Source: Christiangramia lutea (GTDB taxonomy: Bacteria > Bacteroidota > Bacteroidia > Flavobacteriales > Flavobacteriaceae). From it: a stretch of DNA of 64,000 nt. The translations under genes were made by a program, and so were the position numbers. The stretch spans positions 372,001 to 436,000 of the forward strand of contig NZ_JAKVTV010000001.1 of assembly GCF_022489035.1 (NCBI RefSeq). Direction: 5' to 3'. Below are positions 16,000 to 25,644 of the stretch, piece by piece (the first letter of the stretch is position 1; every line of letters begins with the position of its first letter). Below the pieces are notes generated by a model that was not told the origin of the DNA, did no database searches, and worked only from the letters and a program-made list of their open reading frames with translations.

Positions 16000-18696
16000 A
16001 TGAAAAAAGCTTTAAAAATATTCGGAATTGTACTACTCACCATCATCATCTTATTGGTAATAGCTCCCTTCGTTTTTGAATCACAGTTGAAAGACCTGGT
16101 TAGAGATACCATGAATAAAAATCTTAACGCACAGGTAGATTTTGAGGATATAGACCTTAGCATGTTCAGAAGCTTTCCGAAGGCAACCCTGGTAATAGAG
16201 GATTTGAGTATTCTGAATAAAGAACCATTTAAGGGAGATACTCTTGCTCTGGGTGAAGAGGTGACCCTGGAAATGTCGGTTAAAGAATTATTCAAAAAAG
16301 GTGATGAAGCTAAGAGAATCGATCGTTTAAGCCTGAACAATGCCTACATCAATATAAAAGTTGATTCATTGGGTAATGCGAATTATGATATTGCAGTGGA
16401 AGATACAACTTCAGCAAGTGGAGAAAGTCAGCCTTTTAGCCTGGATCTTAAACATTATGAGATCAATAATTCAACGGTTAAATATGACGATAAGACAACC
16501 AAGGTTTCCCTGGAAATAAAAAATCTGAATCATGAAGGAAATGGAGATTTCTCATTAGATCAATCTGAACTTGACACTTATTCTGAAGCTTTGGTATCCC
16601 TGAATTATGACGGGGTAAATTATTTAAATCAGAACCTCATAAGCCTTGATGCAGTTTTCCAGATGGACCTTGAGAATATGAAATATACTTTCCTTGAAAA
16701 CGAAGCTAAAGTAAACCAGCTCCCCCTAACTTTTGATGGATATGTACAGGTAAATGAAAATGATACCGAGATGGATATTACTTTTAAAACACCATCCTCA
16801 GATTTTAAAAATTTCCTGGCAGTGATCCCCGAGATCTATGCGAAGAATATCGAAAACGTGGATACCAGCGGGGATTTTGTTGTGAATGGAAGGATCTATG
16901 GGAAAACTGATGACACTTATATCCCAAAAATGGATATTAGTATAACTTCTAACAACGCCTCTTTTAAATATCCAGACCTGCCGAAAAGCGTTCAGGACAT
17001 CAACCTGGATCTTAAAATTTTAAATGATACCGGACTTGTTGAAGAAACCTATGTAGATATCAATAAGGCCACCTTTAGAATAGACCAGGACAGGTTTTCA
17101 GCAGAAGGACATTTAAGTAATCTTACAGAGAATATGCTTGTTGATCTCGCTTTGAAAGGAACGGTGAATCTGGCGAATATCAGTAAAGCCTATCCATTAG
17201 AACTTGAGCAGGATCTTACCGGAGTCCTTACCGCAGATGTACAAACAAGTTTTGACATGAATTCCATTGAAAAGGAACAATATCAGAATGTAAACAGTAG
17301 CGGAACTGCATCTATTAAAGATTTCAGGTATTCTTCGCCTGAAATTCCCAATGAAGTTAAGATCGCCAATGCCGATATGAGCTTCAACCAGGGAAATGTA
17401 AGAGTACCTGATTTAAAGCTCACCACAGGAAAAACTGATATTTCAGCTTCCGGATCCCTACAAAACCTTATGGGTTTCCTGTTTACAGATCAGCAGTTAA
17501 AAGGAAACTTCCAGGTTCAATCCAATACTTTTTCTGTTAATGATTTTATGGTAGCAGAGACAGAAGAAGTTACCACTACCGATGAGAATGGAATAGACCG
17601 GACTTCTGAAAAAACCACGGGAGAGGAAGCGGTAAAAGTTCCTTCATTCCTGGATATGGAATTGAAATTCGATGCAAAAACGGTGATCTACGATAACCTG
17701 GAATTGAAGAACGCAAAAGGAGTTCTGGTAATAAGAGATGAAACGGCCAGGCTTCAGGACATATCTACCGATATATTTAATGGTTCCATAGGCGCCAATG
17801 GAATGGTTTCTACAAAGAATCCAACTCCAACTTTTGAAATGGACCTAAATCTGAATTCTCTTGATATTGCCAGTTCTTTCAATGGGATGGAACTTATGCA
17901 GAGTCTTGCTCCGCTGGCCAGTGCGCTGGAAGGTAAATTAAAGTCTACTTTAAATCTAAAAGGAAACCTCAACGACGACCTTACCCCTCAGCTCACCTCT
18001 ATTGCAGGTAACGCTTTGGCTGAAATTCTAACCGCCGAGATCAATCCTGAAAAAGCAGCGCTATTATCACAATTAGATGGCAAACTCAACTTTATAAATT
18101 TCGAAGATCTCGACCTGAGTAATCTCAAAACCAAACTAACATTCAATGACGGGATGGTACAGATAGCTCCCTTCGATTTTAATATAAAGGATATAAATTT
18201 CCAGGTATCAGGAAGTCATGGTTTCGATATGAGCATGGACTACGATCTCACCCTGGATATTCCTGCGAAATACCTTGGATCCCAGGTTGGAAATACCCTT
18301 GGCAAACTTAGCGGACAAAAACTGGAAAATATGATGGTTGCCCTGCCTGTAGGCATCACGGGAAGTTTCCAAAGTCCGAAGCTTAGTTTGAATATGGAGC
18401 AGGCAGTAAACAACCTTACCCAGAAGATTGCCGAGCAGCAAAAGGATGAACTTGAGGATAAGGCAATCGACGCCATCAATGATATTCTTCAGGGAAAAAG
18501 AGATCCGAATAAACCATTCAGTAAAAACGATTCTACTTCGGTGAATTCACAAAAAAATGATTCAACATCAACTCGAACTCAAAAGGATTCGGTTTCACAG
18601 ACTCAGCAGGAACAAGTGAAGGATGTTGCAAAAGATATTCTAGGAGGTATTTTGAATAAATCGAAGAAGAAAACCGATACTACTAAAAATAATTAG
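16000..18696 (+). CDS. AsmA family envelope protein
   Basis: 898 residues. One N-terminal transmembrane helix (ALKIFGIVLLTIIILLVIA) is followed by a long beta-rich periplasmic region. It opens with NAQVDFEDIDLSMFRSFPKA, the usual AsmA start, and has an AsmA-C-like part near 560-800 (FDLNLNSLDIASSF-type pattern, LNLKGNLNDD, VALPVGITGSFQSPKLSL). The last 90 residues are Ser/Thr/Lys/Asp-rich and probably disordered. AsmA/TamB-like proteins form elongated bridges thought to carry lipids between the inner and outer membranes. It sits alone, 51 nt after the YhhQ-type gene, and is followed by a repeat-rich gap. Confidence 0.87.
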   Translation: MKKALKIFGIVLLTIIILLVIAPFVFESQLKDLVRDTMNKNLNAQVDFEDIDLSMFRSFPKATLVIEDLSILNKEPFKGDTLALGEEVTLEMSVKELFKKGDEAKRIDRLSLNNAYINIKVDSLGNANYDIAVEDTTSASGESQPFSLDLKHYEINNSTVKYDDKTTKVSLEIKNLNHEGNGDFSLDQSELDTYSEALVSLNYDGVNYLNQNLISLDAVFQMDLENMKYTFLENEAKVNQLPLTFDGYVQVNENDTEMDITFKTPSSDFKNFLAVIPEIYAKNIENVDTSGDFVVNGRIYGKTDDTYIPKMDISITSNNASFKYPDLPKSVQDINLDLKILNDTGLVEETYVDINKATFRIDQDRFSAEGHLSNLTENMLVDLALKGTVNLANISKAYPLELEQDLTGVLTADVQTSFDMNSIEKEQYQNVNSSGTASIKDFRYSSPEIPNEVKIANADMSFNQGNVRVPDLKLTTGKTDISASGSLQNLMGFLFTDQQLKGNFQVQSNTFSVNDFMVAETEEVTTTDENGIDRTSEKTTGEEAVKVPSFLDMELKFDAKTVIYDNLELKNAKGVLVIRDETARLQDISTDIFNGSIGANGMVSTKNPTPTFEMDLNLNSLDIASSFNGMELMQSLAPLASALEGKLKSTLNLKGNLNDDLTPQLTSIAGNALAEILTAEINPEKAALLSQLDGKLNFINFEDLDLSNLKTKLTFNDGMVQIAPFDFNIKDINFQVSGSHGFDMSMDYDLTLDIPAKYLGSQVGNTLGKLSGQKLENMMVALPVGITGSFQSPKLSLNMEQAVNNLTQKIAEQQKDELEDKAIDAINDILQGKRDPNKPFSKNDSTSVNSQKNDSTSTRTQKDSVSQTQQEQVKDVAKDILGGILNKSKKKTDTTKNN

Positions 18697-18740
18697 TAAG
18701 GTTACTTCAGGCTCAAAGATATCAACCTATGGAGACCGTC

Positions 18741-18792
18741 ACCCTGAACTTGTTTCAGGGTTTTAAAAGATGGTGAAAACGAGTTCAGCATG
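18741..18792. repeat. REP-like double hairpin, second half degenerate
   Basis: ACCCTGAA-CTTGT-TTCAGGGT (18741-18761, perfect 8-nt arms) is followed by an imperfect inverse copy ending in GAGTTCAGCATGACAC. It lies in the 320-nt gap 18697-19016, which has no gene. The sequence between this copy and the next (about 18800-18910) shows another common Bacteroidota intergenic motif, TCACTCCGTCGAAATGACA, but no ORF. Confidence 0.75.
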
Positions 18793-18918
18793 ACACAAAG
18801 GGAGAGATTTTTTTGCAGCCTGAATAAGAATTAGATTTCTCCATCCTTTCACTCCGTCGAAATGACAATTAATCGAGCTGAAAGATTTCGATAAGCTTAG
18901 GAAATCAAACTGATCGTC

Positions 18919-18969
18919 ACCCTGAACTTGTTTCAGGGTCTCAGGCAGATGCTGAAACAAGTTCAGCAT
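18919..18969. repeat. REP-like double hairpin, complete
   Basis: Two head-to-head palindromes: ACCCTGAA-CTTGT-TTCAGGGT (18919-18939) and ATGCTGAA-ACAAG-TTCAGCAT (18949-18969), 9 nt apart, followed by TGACACAAAGGG as in the copy at 18.79 kb. It lies just downstream of the DUF2797 gene and could serve as its terminator. Confidence 0.8.
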
Positions 18970-19016
18970 GACACAAAGGGAAATTGATCATCTCGACCGG
19001 AAGGAAGAGACCTCTA

Positions 19017-19814
19017 TTAAACCAGGACTTTTAATTCTACCACGAGCCCTTCATTTCCTCTAATATTGAAAACGGTACCATCCTCGAAAATGAGGTATTG
19101 TCCCTTGATACCTTTTAAAGTTCCTTCATAAAATGGATTTTTTACCAGGTTAAGCGATTTTACCTTTTCCGGAAATTGCCGCACAGGGAACTTGATCCCG
19201 GTTTCCTTATTGTTGGCGATATAATACTCCCTGGCTTCCTCCGGAATGAATTCTTTCAGTTTTTCCCGTTCCTCTTCAAGGTTAAGATCAACGATATCGT
19301 TCGTTAGCATTTTTCTCCAGTTGGTCTTATCAGAAACATGATCTTTTAATGCCACCTCGGTAATTCCGGCCAGATAACGATTGGGAATTTCCACGATTTC
19401 AATTGCTTCGTGCGCTCCCTGGTCTATCCATCTTGTGGGAATCTGACTTTTACGGGTGACTCCTACCTTTACATCACTGGAATTTGCCAGGTAGACCACA
19501 TGAGGCTGAAGTTGAGCTTTCTTTTCATATTCCAGGTCGCGATCCTCTTCATCCAGATGTGCTTTACTCAATTCTGGATTAATAACCCATTCTCCAGCCT
19601 GGGGAATAGAATTAAAACAATCGAAACAGAATCCCTGTCTATATATCTTCTTCTCCAGACCACAGTTAAGGCATTGATAACGAAGAAAATTCAAACTTAT
19701 CTTTTTATCGATCAACTGGTTGAAATTAATAAAATCGTTTTCCCAGGTTAAATAATACTGAACCTCATCTGTGATCTCGGTTCTCATTTTGGTTAGAACT
19801 CCTTCGTATCTCAT
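19017..19814 (-). CDS. DUF2797 family protein with a zinc-ribbon-like motif
   Basis: 265 residues, cytoplasmic. A four-cysteine cluster (CLNCG near residue 48 and CFDCF near 66) looks like a zinc ribbon. The central part has VVYLANSSDVKVGVTRKSQI and ARG/GLN-containing PTRWIDQGA, reminiscent of the beginning of GIY-YIG-type folds. The C-terminus ends in short strands (GTLKGIKGQYLIFEDGTVF). These match DUF2797, whose function is not known. It is divergent from the GH3 gene with 113 nt between starts, an arrangement that I recall from other Bacteroidota but cannot check here. Confidence 0.8.
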   Translation of the reverse strand: MRYEGVLTKMRTEITDEVQYYLTWENDFINFNQLIDKKISLNFLRYQCLNCGLEKKIYRQGFCFDCFNSIPQAGEWVINPELSKAHLDEEDRDLEYEKKAQLQPHVVYLANSSDVKVGVTRKSQIPTRWIDQGAHEAIEIVEIPNRYLAGITEVALKDHVSDKTNWRKMLTNDIVDLNLEEEREKLKEFIPEEAREYYIANNKETGIKFPVRQFPEKVKSLNLVKNPFYEGTLKGIKGQYLIFEDGTVFNIRGNEGLVVELKVLV

Positions 19815-19927
19815 CTAAAATTTTATTTTAAGTCTGAATGAAATTTTTGCAGGCTTCAAAGTTTCGATTATTTTTAACCAAATAACCGAACGCCCTTGAA
19901 ATATAAGCGTTAAAGATAAGAAGAATA

Positions 19928-21439
19928 ATGCCAATTCCATTAGTAAACTCAATAGCTTCATGGTTTCTTAAAAAGAGAATTCACCAGATGGAATTGTTCA
20001 TTAAATACCCTAACGAGGTTCAAAATGAATTGCTTAAGAATCTTTTACACAAGGCAAAAAACACCGAATTTGGTAAGCGCTATAACTTTTCTGAGATCAA
20101 TTCTTATGAAACTTTCAGACAGCGAGTGCCTATTCAGAATTATGAAGGTTACCAGGAAGAAATTGAGCGCAGCCGCAAGGGCGAAACCAATATTTTCTGG
20201 CCAAGTCCCATCAAATGGTTTGCAAAATCCAGTGGTACTACCAGTGCTAAAAGTAAATTTATACCGGTAAGCCAGGATTCTTTAGAAGATTGTCATTATG
20301 CAGCTGGAAAGGATCTTTTATGCATTTATCTGAACAACAACCCGCAATCCCAATTATTTACCGGAAAAAGTCTCAGACTTGGAGGTAGCAAGGAACTATA
20401 CCAGGAAAATGGCACATCTTATGGCGATCTTTCAGCTATCCTGATAGATAATATGCCCTTCTGGGCTGAATTCAGCAGTACTCCCAGCAACGAGGTATCG
20501 CTAATGCACGACTGGGAATATAAAATGCAGGCGATCGTTGATGAAACCATCAAGGAAAAAGTGAGTAGCCTGGCTGGAGTTCCCAGCTGGATGCTTGTAC
20601 TTTTGAATAATGTTCTGGAAACAACTGGAAAAGAAAATCTGTTCGAGGTATGGCCGCAACTTGAAGTCTATTTTCACGGCGGGGTAAGTTTTGAGCCCTA
20701 TGCCTCACAATACCAGAAAATCTTACCTAAGGAAGACTTCAGATTCTACGAGATCTATAATGCTTCTGAAGGTTTCTTTGCCTGCCAGGATCATAACGAT
20801 ACTAAAGACCTGCTTCTCATGTTAGATTACGGAATCTTCTATGAATTCATTCCTATGAATCAATATGAAACTGAAGAGGAAAAAGCGGTCCCCCTGAGTG
20901 AAGTAGAGATTGGAAAGAACTACGCAGTAGTAATCACTACAAACGCGGGTCTTTGGAGATATAAAATTGGGGATACGGTAAGGTTTACAGATACCAATCC
21001 ATATCGCATAAAAGTTTCAGGCCGAACCAGGCATCATATTAATGTTTTTGGAGAGGAGCTTATTATTGAAAATGCCGAGACCGCTTTAAAAAAGGTCTGC
21101 CTGGTTACCAATTGCGAGATCATAGATTATACCGTGGCTCCAATCTTTATGGAAGGAAGAGAAAAGGGTGCTCATGAATGGATCGTGGAATTTAAAACAC
21201 CCCCTCGGGATTTTGACAATTTCGTAGTACAGTTAGATCAGGCTCTGCAGGAGGTGAATAGCGATTACGAAGCCAAACGCTATAATAATATGACCCTGAA
21301 CATGCCGAAGATACATCAGGCGAGAAAAGATCTTTTTTACGATTGGTTAAAAAAACATGATAAGGTCGGTGGTCAGCATAAGATTCCAAGGCTTTCTAAT
21401 TCCCGCACATATATCGAAGAGTTATTAGAAATGGCTTAA
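19928..21439 (+). CDS. GH3 family acyl-adenylating amidosynthetase-like protein
   Basis: 503 residues, the usual GH3 length. The three nucleotide-binding motifs of the ANL superfamily as found in GH3 are visible: KSSGTTSAKSKFIPVS (near residue 100), YEIYNASEGFF (near 275) and LWRYKIGDTVRF (near 343). A C-terminal cap domain follows (ETALKKVCLVTNCEIIDYTV). Plant GH3 enzymes join amino acids to jasmonate or auxin. The bacterial substrates are unknown. A sugar acetyltransferase-like gene starts 20 nt downstream and is probably cotranscribed. The plant-hormone function should not be transferred to this protein. Confidence 0.9.
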   Translation: MPIPLVNSIASWFLKKRIHQMELFIKYPNEVQNELLKNLLHKAKNTEFGKRYNFSEINSYETFRQRVPIQNYEGYQEEIERSRKGETNIFWPSPIKWFAKSSGTTSAKSKFIPVSQDSLEDCHYAAGKDLLCIYLNNNPQSQLFTGKSLRLGGSKELYQENGTSYGDLSAILIDNMPFWAEFSSTPSNEVSLMHDWEYKMQAIVDETIKEKVSSLAGVPSWMLVLLNNVLETTGKENLFEVWPQLEVYFHGGVSFEPYASQYQKILPKEDFRFYEIYNASEGFFACQDHNDTKDLLLMLDYGIFYEFIPMNQYETEEEKAVPLSEVEIGKNYAVVITTNAGLWRYKIGDTVRFTDTNPYRIKVSGRTRHHINVFGEELIIENAETALKKVCLVTNCEIIDYTVAPIFMEGREKGAHEWIVEFKTPPRDFDNFVVQLDQALQEVNSDYEAKRYNNMTLNMPKIHQARKDLFYDWLKKHDKVGGQHKIPRLSNSRTYIEELLEMA

Positions 21440-21459
21440 AACGTTGAAAATTTGAAGTT

Positions 21460-22056
21460 ATGGCAACCGAAAAAGAAAAAATGCTTTCCCAAAAGCCTTA
21501 TTTAGCTTCAGACCCCGAACTTTCCCGCGAAAGAATTCATGCCCAAAAAACATGCTTTAAAATAAATTCAATTTCTCCTGAACTGGTTGAAGAGAGAAAT
21601 GTCCTTTTCCGAGATATCCTTGGAGCATGCCCAAAGAACTTTTATATAGAACCACCATTCCATTGTGACTATGGGTATAATATAAAGTTGGGAGAAAATT
21701 TCTATTCTAATTATAACTGTATCATTCTCGATTGTGCAGAGGTGAGAATTGGTAATAATGTAATGCTTGCGCCGAATGTCAGCATTTTCACAGCCGGTCA
21801 CCCCATAGATGCAGAAAAAAGAAACCAGGGTTGGGAATACGCCATTCCGGTTACTATTGGTGACAATGTATGGATTGGCGGGAATACCGTAGTAAATCCA
21901 GGAGTGAATATTGGTAGCAATACGGTTATTGGTTCCGGAAGTGTGTTAACAAAAGATATTCCGGCAAATGTTATCGCTGCCGGGAATCCCTGTAAGATCA
22001 TCAGGGAGATCACGGAAGATGACAAGCTATATTATTTCAAAAAGAGAAAGTTCTAA
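21460..22056 (+). CDS. Maltose/galactoside O-acetyltransferase-like hexapeptide protein
   Basis: 198 residues. The N-terminal helix MATEKEKMLSQKPYLASDPE matches the Maa/LacA family. The rest forms hexapeptide repeats of a left-handed beta-helix (VTIGDNVWIGGNTVVNPGVN, IGSNTVIGSGSVLTKDI). The catalytic His lies in FTAGHPID (near residue 111), and the Asn of NYNCIILD is also conserved. Such enzymes transfer acetyl from acetyl-CoA to a sugar hydroxyl. The real acceptor is unknown; operon position after GH3 may mean the two modify the same kind of small molecule, which is inference. Confidence 0.9.
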   Translation: MATEKEKMLSQKPYLASDPELSRERIHAQKTCFKINSISPELVEERNVLFRDILGACPKNFYIEPPFHCDYGYNIKLGENFYSNYNCIILDCAEVRIGNNVMLAPNVSIFTAGHPIDAEKRNQGWEYAIPVTIGDNVWIGGNTVVNPGVNIGSNTVIGSGSVLTKDIPANVIAAGNPCKIIREITEDDKLYYFKKRKF

Positions 22057-22060
22057 AAAC

Positions 22061-22091
22061 AAAAAATCCGGAAAACTCAAGCTTCCCGGAT
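22061..22091 (-). terminator. Terminator of hemL
   Basis: Minus strand: ATCCGG (91-86) pairs with CCGGAT (71-66) around a 14-nt loop, followed by T6-G-T5. It may also slow transcription arriving from the acetyltransferase gene on the plus strand. Confidence 0.7.
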
Positions 22092-22114
22092 ATTTCAATT
22101 CTTTATGCAGTATT

Positions 22115-23404
22115 TTATAAGGTCTTCGCCACCTTATCAACTACTTCAATGGTTTTATCAAGGTCTTCATAGGAAAGTGCATCACTAATAAACCAGGTTT
22201 CAAATGCACTTGGTGCGATATAGATCCCGTTTTCCAGCATTCCGTGGAAGAACTTATTGAAAGTTCCCAGAGAAGCCGAATTAGACGATGAATCGAAATT
22301 TATAACGGGTTCATTTCCAAAATGCACCGAAATCATTGAACCTAACCTGTTAATGGTGAATTCGATATTGTTATCCTTCAAAACTTTTTCCATTCCTTCA
22401 TGAAGATATTCTGTCTTTTTATCTATGCTTTCAAAGATATTCCGGTTTTCATTTAGTTCGCTTAACATGGCATAACCTGCGGCCATCGCTAAAGGATTCC
22501 CGCTCAAAGTCCCCGCCTGGTAAACCGGTCCTACGGGAGCCAGGTAATTCATGATCTCATTTCTTGCTGCGAATGCTCCAACCGGAAGTCCACCACCAAT
22601 TACTTTTCCGAAACAAACAATATCGGCATTCACTCCTGCCCTCTCCTGGACTCCTCCGGCAGCAAGTCTGAATCCGGTCATGACCTCATCAAATACCAGG
22701 AGGATTCCATTTTCATCACAAAGTTTTTTAAGTCCTTCAAGGAAACCTTCTGCAGGAGGAATACAACCCATATTTCCGGCAACCGGCTCCAATATGATGC
22801 AGGCCAGGTCATCTTTATTAGCCTCCACCAGTTCCTTTACATTTTCCAGATCGTTATACTGCGCCAGTAAAGTGTCTTTTGCGGTACCCTGGGTAACTCC
22901 CGGACTATTTGGTGTACCAAAGGTCATTGCTCCACTTCCAGCCTGGATAAGGAAGGAATCGCTATGCCCGTGATAACAGCCCGCGAACTTGATGATCTTA
23001 TCTTTCCCGGTAAAACCGCGTGCTAAACGAACTGCACTCATACAGGCTTCTGTACCGGAGTTCACCATCCTGATTTGATCTATATTAGGCACCATCTTTA
23101 CGGCTAATTCTGCAATTTTGGTTTCCAATTCGGTTGGTGTCCCAAAAGAGGTTCCTTTTTTCGCTTTTTCGATCACTGCATCTACCACCGGTTTATGCGC
23201 ATGACCCAAAATTAGCGGACCCCATGAGTTTATATAATCTATAAGTTTATTTCCGTCTTCATCATACATATATGCTCCTTTGGCTTCTTTAACAAAAATA
23301 GGATGGCCACCCACCCCTTTAAAAGCCCTTACAGGAGAATTCACCCCACCGGGAATTACTTTTTGTGCTTCTGCAAATAGCTCACTACTTCTCTTATAAA
23401 TCAT
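22115..23404 (-). CDS. hemL: Glutamate-1-semialdehyde 2,1-aminomutase
   Basis: 429 residues, full length. Motifs are [34 protein letters not shown], the glycine-rich [16 protein letters not shown] that binds the cofactor phosphate, [11 protein letters not shown], and the PLP lysine in [11 protein letters not shown] (near 267). The enzyme converts glutamate-1-semialdehyde to 5-aminolevulinate in the C5 pathway of tetrapyrrole synthesis. It is 45 nt from the next leftward gene upstream (LysM glucosaminidase), so the two may share a transcript although their roles differ. Confidence 0.97.
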   Translation of the reverse strand: MIYKRSSELFAEAQKVIPGGVNSPVRAFKGVGGHPIFVKEAKGAYMYDEDGNKLIDYINSWGPLILGHAHKPVVDAVIEKAKKGTSFGTPTELETKIAELAVKMVPNIDQIRMVNSGTEACMSAVRLARGFTGKDKIIKFAGCYHGHSDSFLIQAGSGAMTFGTPNSPGVTQGTAKDTLLAQYNDLENVKELVEANKDDLACIILEPVAGNMGCIPPAEGFLEGLKKLCDENGILLVFDEVMTGFRLAAGGVQERAGVNADIVCFGKVIGGGLPVGAFAARNEIMNYLAPVGPVYQAGTLSGNPLAMAAGYAMLSELNENRNIFESIDKKTEYLHEGMEKVLKDNNIEFTINRLGSMISVHFGNEPVINFDSSSNSASLGTFNKFFHGMLENGIYIAPSAFETWFISDALSYEDLDKTIEVVDKVAKTL

Positions 23405-23449
23405 AAATTATTTCTTCTCTTTTTATTCTGACCTGAATTCAGAATCAAT

Positions 23450-24235
23450 TTATTTTACATTCAGAACCTGGCCAATGGAAATCGTATTACCATTGAGCCC
23501 ATTCATTTTCTTTATTTCTTCAACCGAGGTATCATATCTTTTTGAAATTGAATACAAGGTATCTCCTTTTCTTACTACGTGGGTTTCAGAACTTTTTCCC
23601 TTATCCGAAACATAATTTGTTACTGGGTCTTTAACCGAACCTGAATCATATCTATACAACTCATATCTTTCAATAAGATCGATTAGCTTATCTGGGTAAC
23701 GCCGATCTGTGGCATAACCAGCTTTTCTCAAACCTTTTGCCCAGCCTTTGTAGTCATCTGGATCCAAATCGAATAAATCTGAATACCTCCCACGGGTAGA
23801 GAGAAATAAAGAATGATCTCTGTATGAATACTTAGCGTGCTTGTATTTACGAAAGCATTCACCACGCCTGTCGTCATCATGATAAACCCTTTCCCCGTTC
23901 CAGTCGTGACATTTTATTCCGAAATGATTATTGGCTCTACGGGTAAGATCTCCATTGCCGGCTCCAGATTCCAGGATTCCCTGGGCCAGCGTAATGCTTG
24001 CCGGAATTTTATACAATCGCATTTCTTCCTGAGCTATAGGTGCATAATCCCTAATATAATCCTCGATACGATAGTGATAGGAATTACGTGGCATTTCATC
24101 CTTCACATCGTCTACAACCTCGGCAGGATTATTTCGGTTTTCGTCCTTTTTTCTGGTAACCACTTTCTTTTTACTTCCGCAGAAAGTCACAAAGGCAGCT
24201 ATAAGTAAAAGCGCTAAAAAACGGGTGATTTTCAT
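23450..24235 (-). CDS. Glucosaminidase-LysM peptidoglycan hydrolase, lipoprotein-like
   Basis: About 261 residues from ATG 24235, which follows the TGA of the upstream gene by one base; the TTG four codons earlier overlaps that gene and is unlikely. A signal with Cys ([10 protein letters not shown]) suggests a lipoprotein. A mannosyl-glycoprotein endo-beta-N-acetylglucosaminidase domain (about 60-185) has the motifs [17 protein letters not shown], containing the catalytic Glu, and [10 protein letters not shown] LysM domain ends the protein ([20 protein letters not shown]). It should cut glycan strands in the periplasm during wall growth or division. Confidence 0.92.
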   Translation of the reverse strand: MKITRFLALLLIAAFVTFCGSKKKVVTRKKDENRNNPAEVVDDVKDEMPRNSYHYRIEDYIRDYAPIAQEEMRLYKIPASITLAQGILESGAGNGDLTRRANNHFGIKCHDWNGERVYHDDDRRGECFRKYKHAKYSYRDHSLFLSTRGRYSDLFDLDPDDYKGWAKGLRKAGYATDRRYPDKLIDLIERYELYRYDSGSVKDPVTNYVSDKGKSSETHVVRKGDTLYSISKRYDTSVEEIKKMNGLNGNTISIGQVLNVK

Positions 24236-24236
24236 A

Positions 24237-25166
24237 TCAGTATTCAATTTGAGGCAGCTCTTTTTTCCTTAAAACCTGGTTCATTCCCTCAATTCCTTGC
24301 AACCCGCCGGTATGAATAGCAAGAATTCTGGAATTTTTCGGAAAGAAACCCTGTTTTACAAGGTCAAAAATACCAAAAACTAATTTCCCTGTGTAAACAG
24401 GATCCAGAATGATTTTATGTTTTTTGCTGAATTCGTTCATAAAATTTACCAGTTCGGCATTTACTTTAGCATAACCGCCAAAATGATAGTTTAGTATGAT
24501 CTCCCAATTTTCAAATGAGACCAGTTCGTTAATTTCATGAACCAAATGAGTAGATTTCAGGGAAGAGAAACCCAGTACTTTTTGATCTTTACAAGATGAA
24601 TTTATCAATCCGGCCAGGGTTCCACCTGTTCCTACAGAAGAACAGATGTAATTGAATTCACTATCCTTTTCCGAAAGAATTTCTTCACAGCCTTTTATGG
24701 CGAGTTCATTTGTACCCCCTTCCGGAACCAGGTAAAAATCTTTGAATTTTGAATTCAATTCCGCTATAAATTCATGAGAACCTTTTTTCCTGTAATCATC
24801 CCTGCTTACAAAGTCAAATTTCATCCCACAGGATGCAGCATATTTTAAAGTAGGACTCCATGTGTCCTCTGAACCCTTCAATTCTTCTCCCCTGATAATT
24901 CCAATAGTTTTAAAACCCAGCATCTTACCTACTGCTGCCAATGCAGAAATATGATTGGAATGTGCACCGCCAAAAGTGAGGATAGTATTCGAGGACTGTT
25001 TTCGTGCCTCGAGAAGATTGTATTTTAGTTTACGGAATTTATTTCCTGAAACTTCAGGATGCAGAAGATCCTCCCGTTTTATCCATAATTGAATTCCGCC
25101 TGGAAATTCTGTGATGAATTCATTCGGAATGGGCCTGGAAGAATTACTTTCAAAAAAGCTCTGCAT
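24237..25166 (-). CDS. PLP-dependent ACC deaminase/D-cysteine desulfhydrase-like enzyme
   Basis: 309 residues, fold type II PLP enzyme. The lysine lies in [12 protein letters not shown] (near 43), and [16 protein letters not shown] is the substrate-binding loop (Ser-Asn-His) of the 1-aminocyclopropane-1-carboxylate deaminase/D-cysteine desulfhydrase family. [13 protein letters not shown] binds the cofactor phosphate. Family members differ in substrate, and the sequence alone does not decide between ACC, D-cysteine or another beta-amino acid. The next gene begins right after its stop codon (TGATATG), which suggests translational coupling with the glucosaminidase gene. Confidence 0.87.
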   Translation of the reverse strand: MQSFFESNSSRPIPNEFITEFPGGIQLWIKREDLLHPEVSGNKFRKLKYNLLEARKQSSNTILTFGGAHSNHISALAAVGKMLGFKTIGIIRGEELKGSEDTWSPTLKYAASCGMKFDFVSRDDYRKKGSHEFIAELNSKFKDFYLVPEGGTNELAIKGCEEILSEKDSEFNYICSSVGTGGTLAGLINSSCKDQKVLGFSSLKSTHLVHEINELVSFENWEIILNYHFGGYAKVNAELVNFMNEFSKKHKIILDPVYTGKLVFGIFDLVKQGFFPKNSRILAIHTGGLQGIEGMNQVLRKKELPQIEY

Positions 25167-25171
25167 AAGCG

Positions 25172-25179
25172 CAAAAATA
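25172..25179 (-). promoter_or_regulatory. -7 box five bases before the PLP-enzyme start codon
   Basis: Minus strand TATTTTTG (25179-25172), then CGCTT and ATG at 25166. It matches TAnnTTTG, and the close spacing predicts a leaderless or near-leaderless transcript, as at 13435-13442. Confidence 0.4.
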
Positions 25180-25220
25180 CCTCTTGATTTTCAGAAAAAA
25201 GAATGAAAATTAAAAAGGTC

Positions 25221-25269
25221 ATCCTGAACTTGTTTCAGGATCCTTTATAAGCTGAAACAAGTTCAGCTT
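25221..25269. repeat. REP-like double hairpin, complete
   Basis: ATCCTGAA-CTTGT-TTCAGGAT (25221-25241) and AAGCTGAA-ACAAG-TTCAGCTT (25249-25269), both with perfect 8-nt arms, 7 nt apart. The outer three bases differ from the other copies but stay complementary. It lies between the PLP-enzyme gene start and the 3' end of the HExxH protein gene. Confidence 0.8.
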
Positions 25270-25285
25270 GAAGCCAAAAAATCAA

Positions 25286-25612
25286 CTAAATAAATTTCAG
25301 AAATGCCCAGAAAGGTCTCTTTTTTAAATAGGCCAGGTCTAATTCCCGTCGATAGGCCTCTCTTTCAAAACTAATGTTCCGGTAGGCGAGCATACTATCC
25401 CGGCAATCCAGGTAACGGATAAAAAACTCTATCGCATACCAGATGTAAAAAAACAGCACCAGCATTTCCAGTTGTTGTTTTAAGTGGATCTTTTCATGAT
25501 TTACGAAGACCGCATCCTTTTTAAGCTCATCGTTTTCCAGGATCACAAAAGGCCATAGGCTAATACCTTTAAATCTCCCTGAAAACAGCCTTTTGTTGAC
25601 GATCAAAATCAT
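25286..25612 (-). CDS. Small membrane protein with an HExxH motif (putative minimal zinc protease)
   Basis: 108 residues. An N-terminal segment GISLWPFVILEN is followed by VNHEKIHLKQQLEML, which contains HEKIH, a perfect HExxH zinc motif. A hydrophobic helix (MLVLFFYIWYAIEFFIRYL) follows, and a later NISFEREAY offers a Glu as third ligand, as in M48/M56-type peptidases. The C-terminus is basic. The order His-Glu-His, transmembrane helix, Glu fits a shortened membrane zincin, but no characterised family of this size is recognised and activity is inferred. Its start codon is only 32 nt from the divergent DUF5522 gene. Confidence 0.65.
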   Translation of the reverse strand: MILIVNKRLFSGRFKGISLWPFVILENDELKKDAVFVNHEKIHLKQQLEMLVLFFYIWYAIEFFIRYLDCRDSMLAYRNISFEREAYRRELDLAYLKKRPFWAFLKFI

Positions 25613-25644
25613 GTTTTCAAGATAAGAAATTGTATTTTAGCCCC

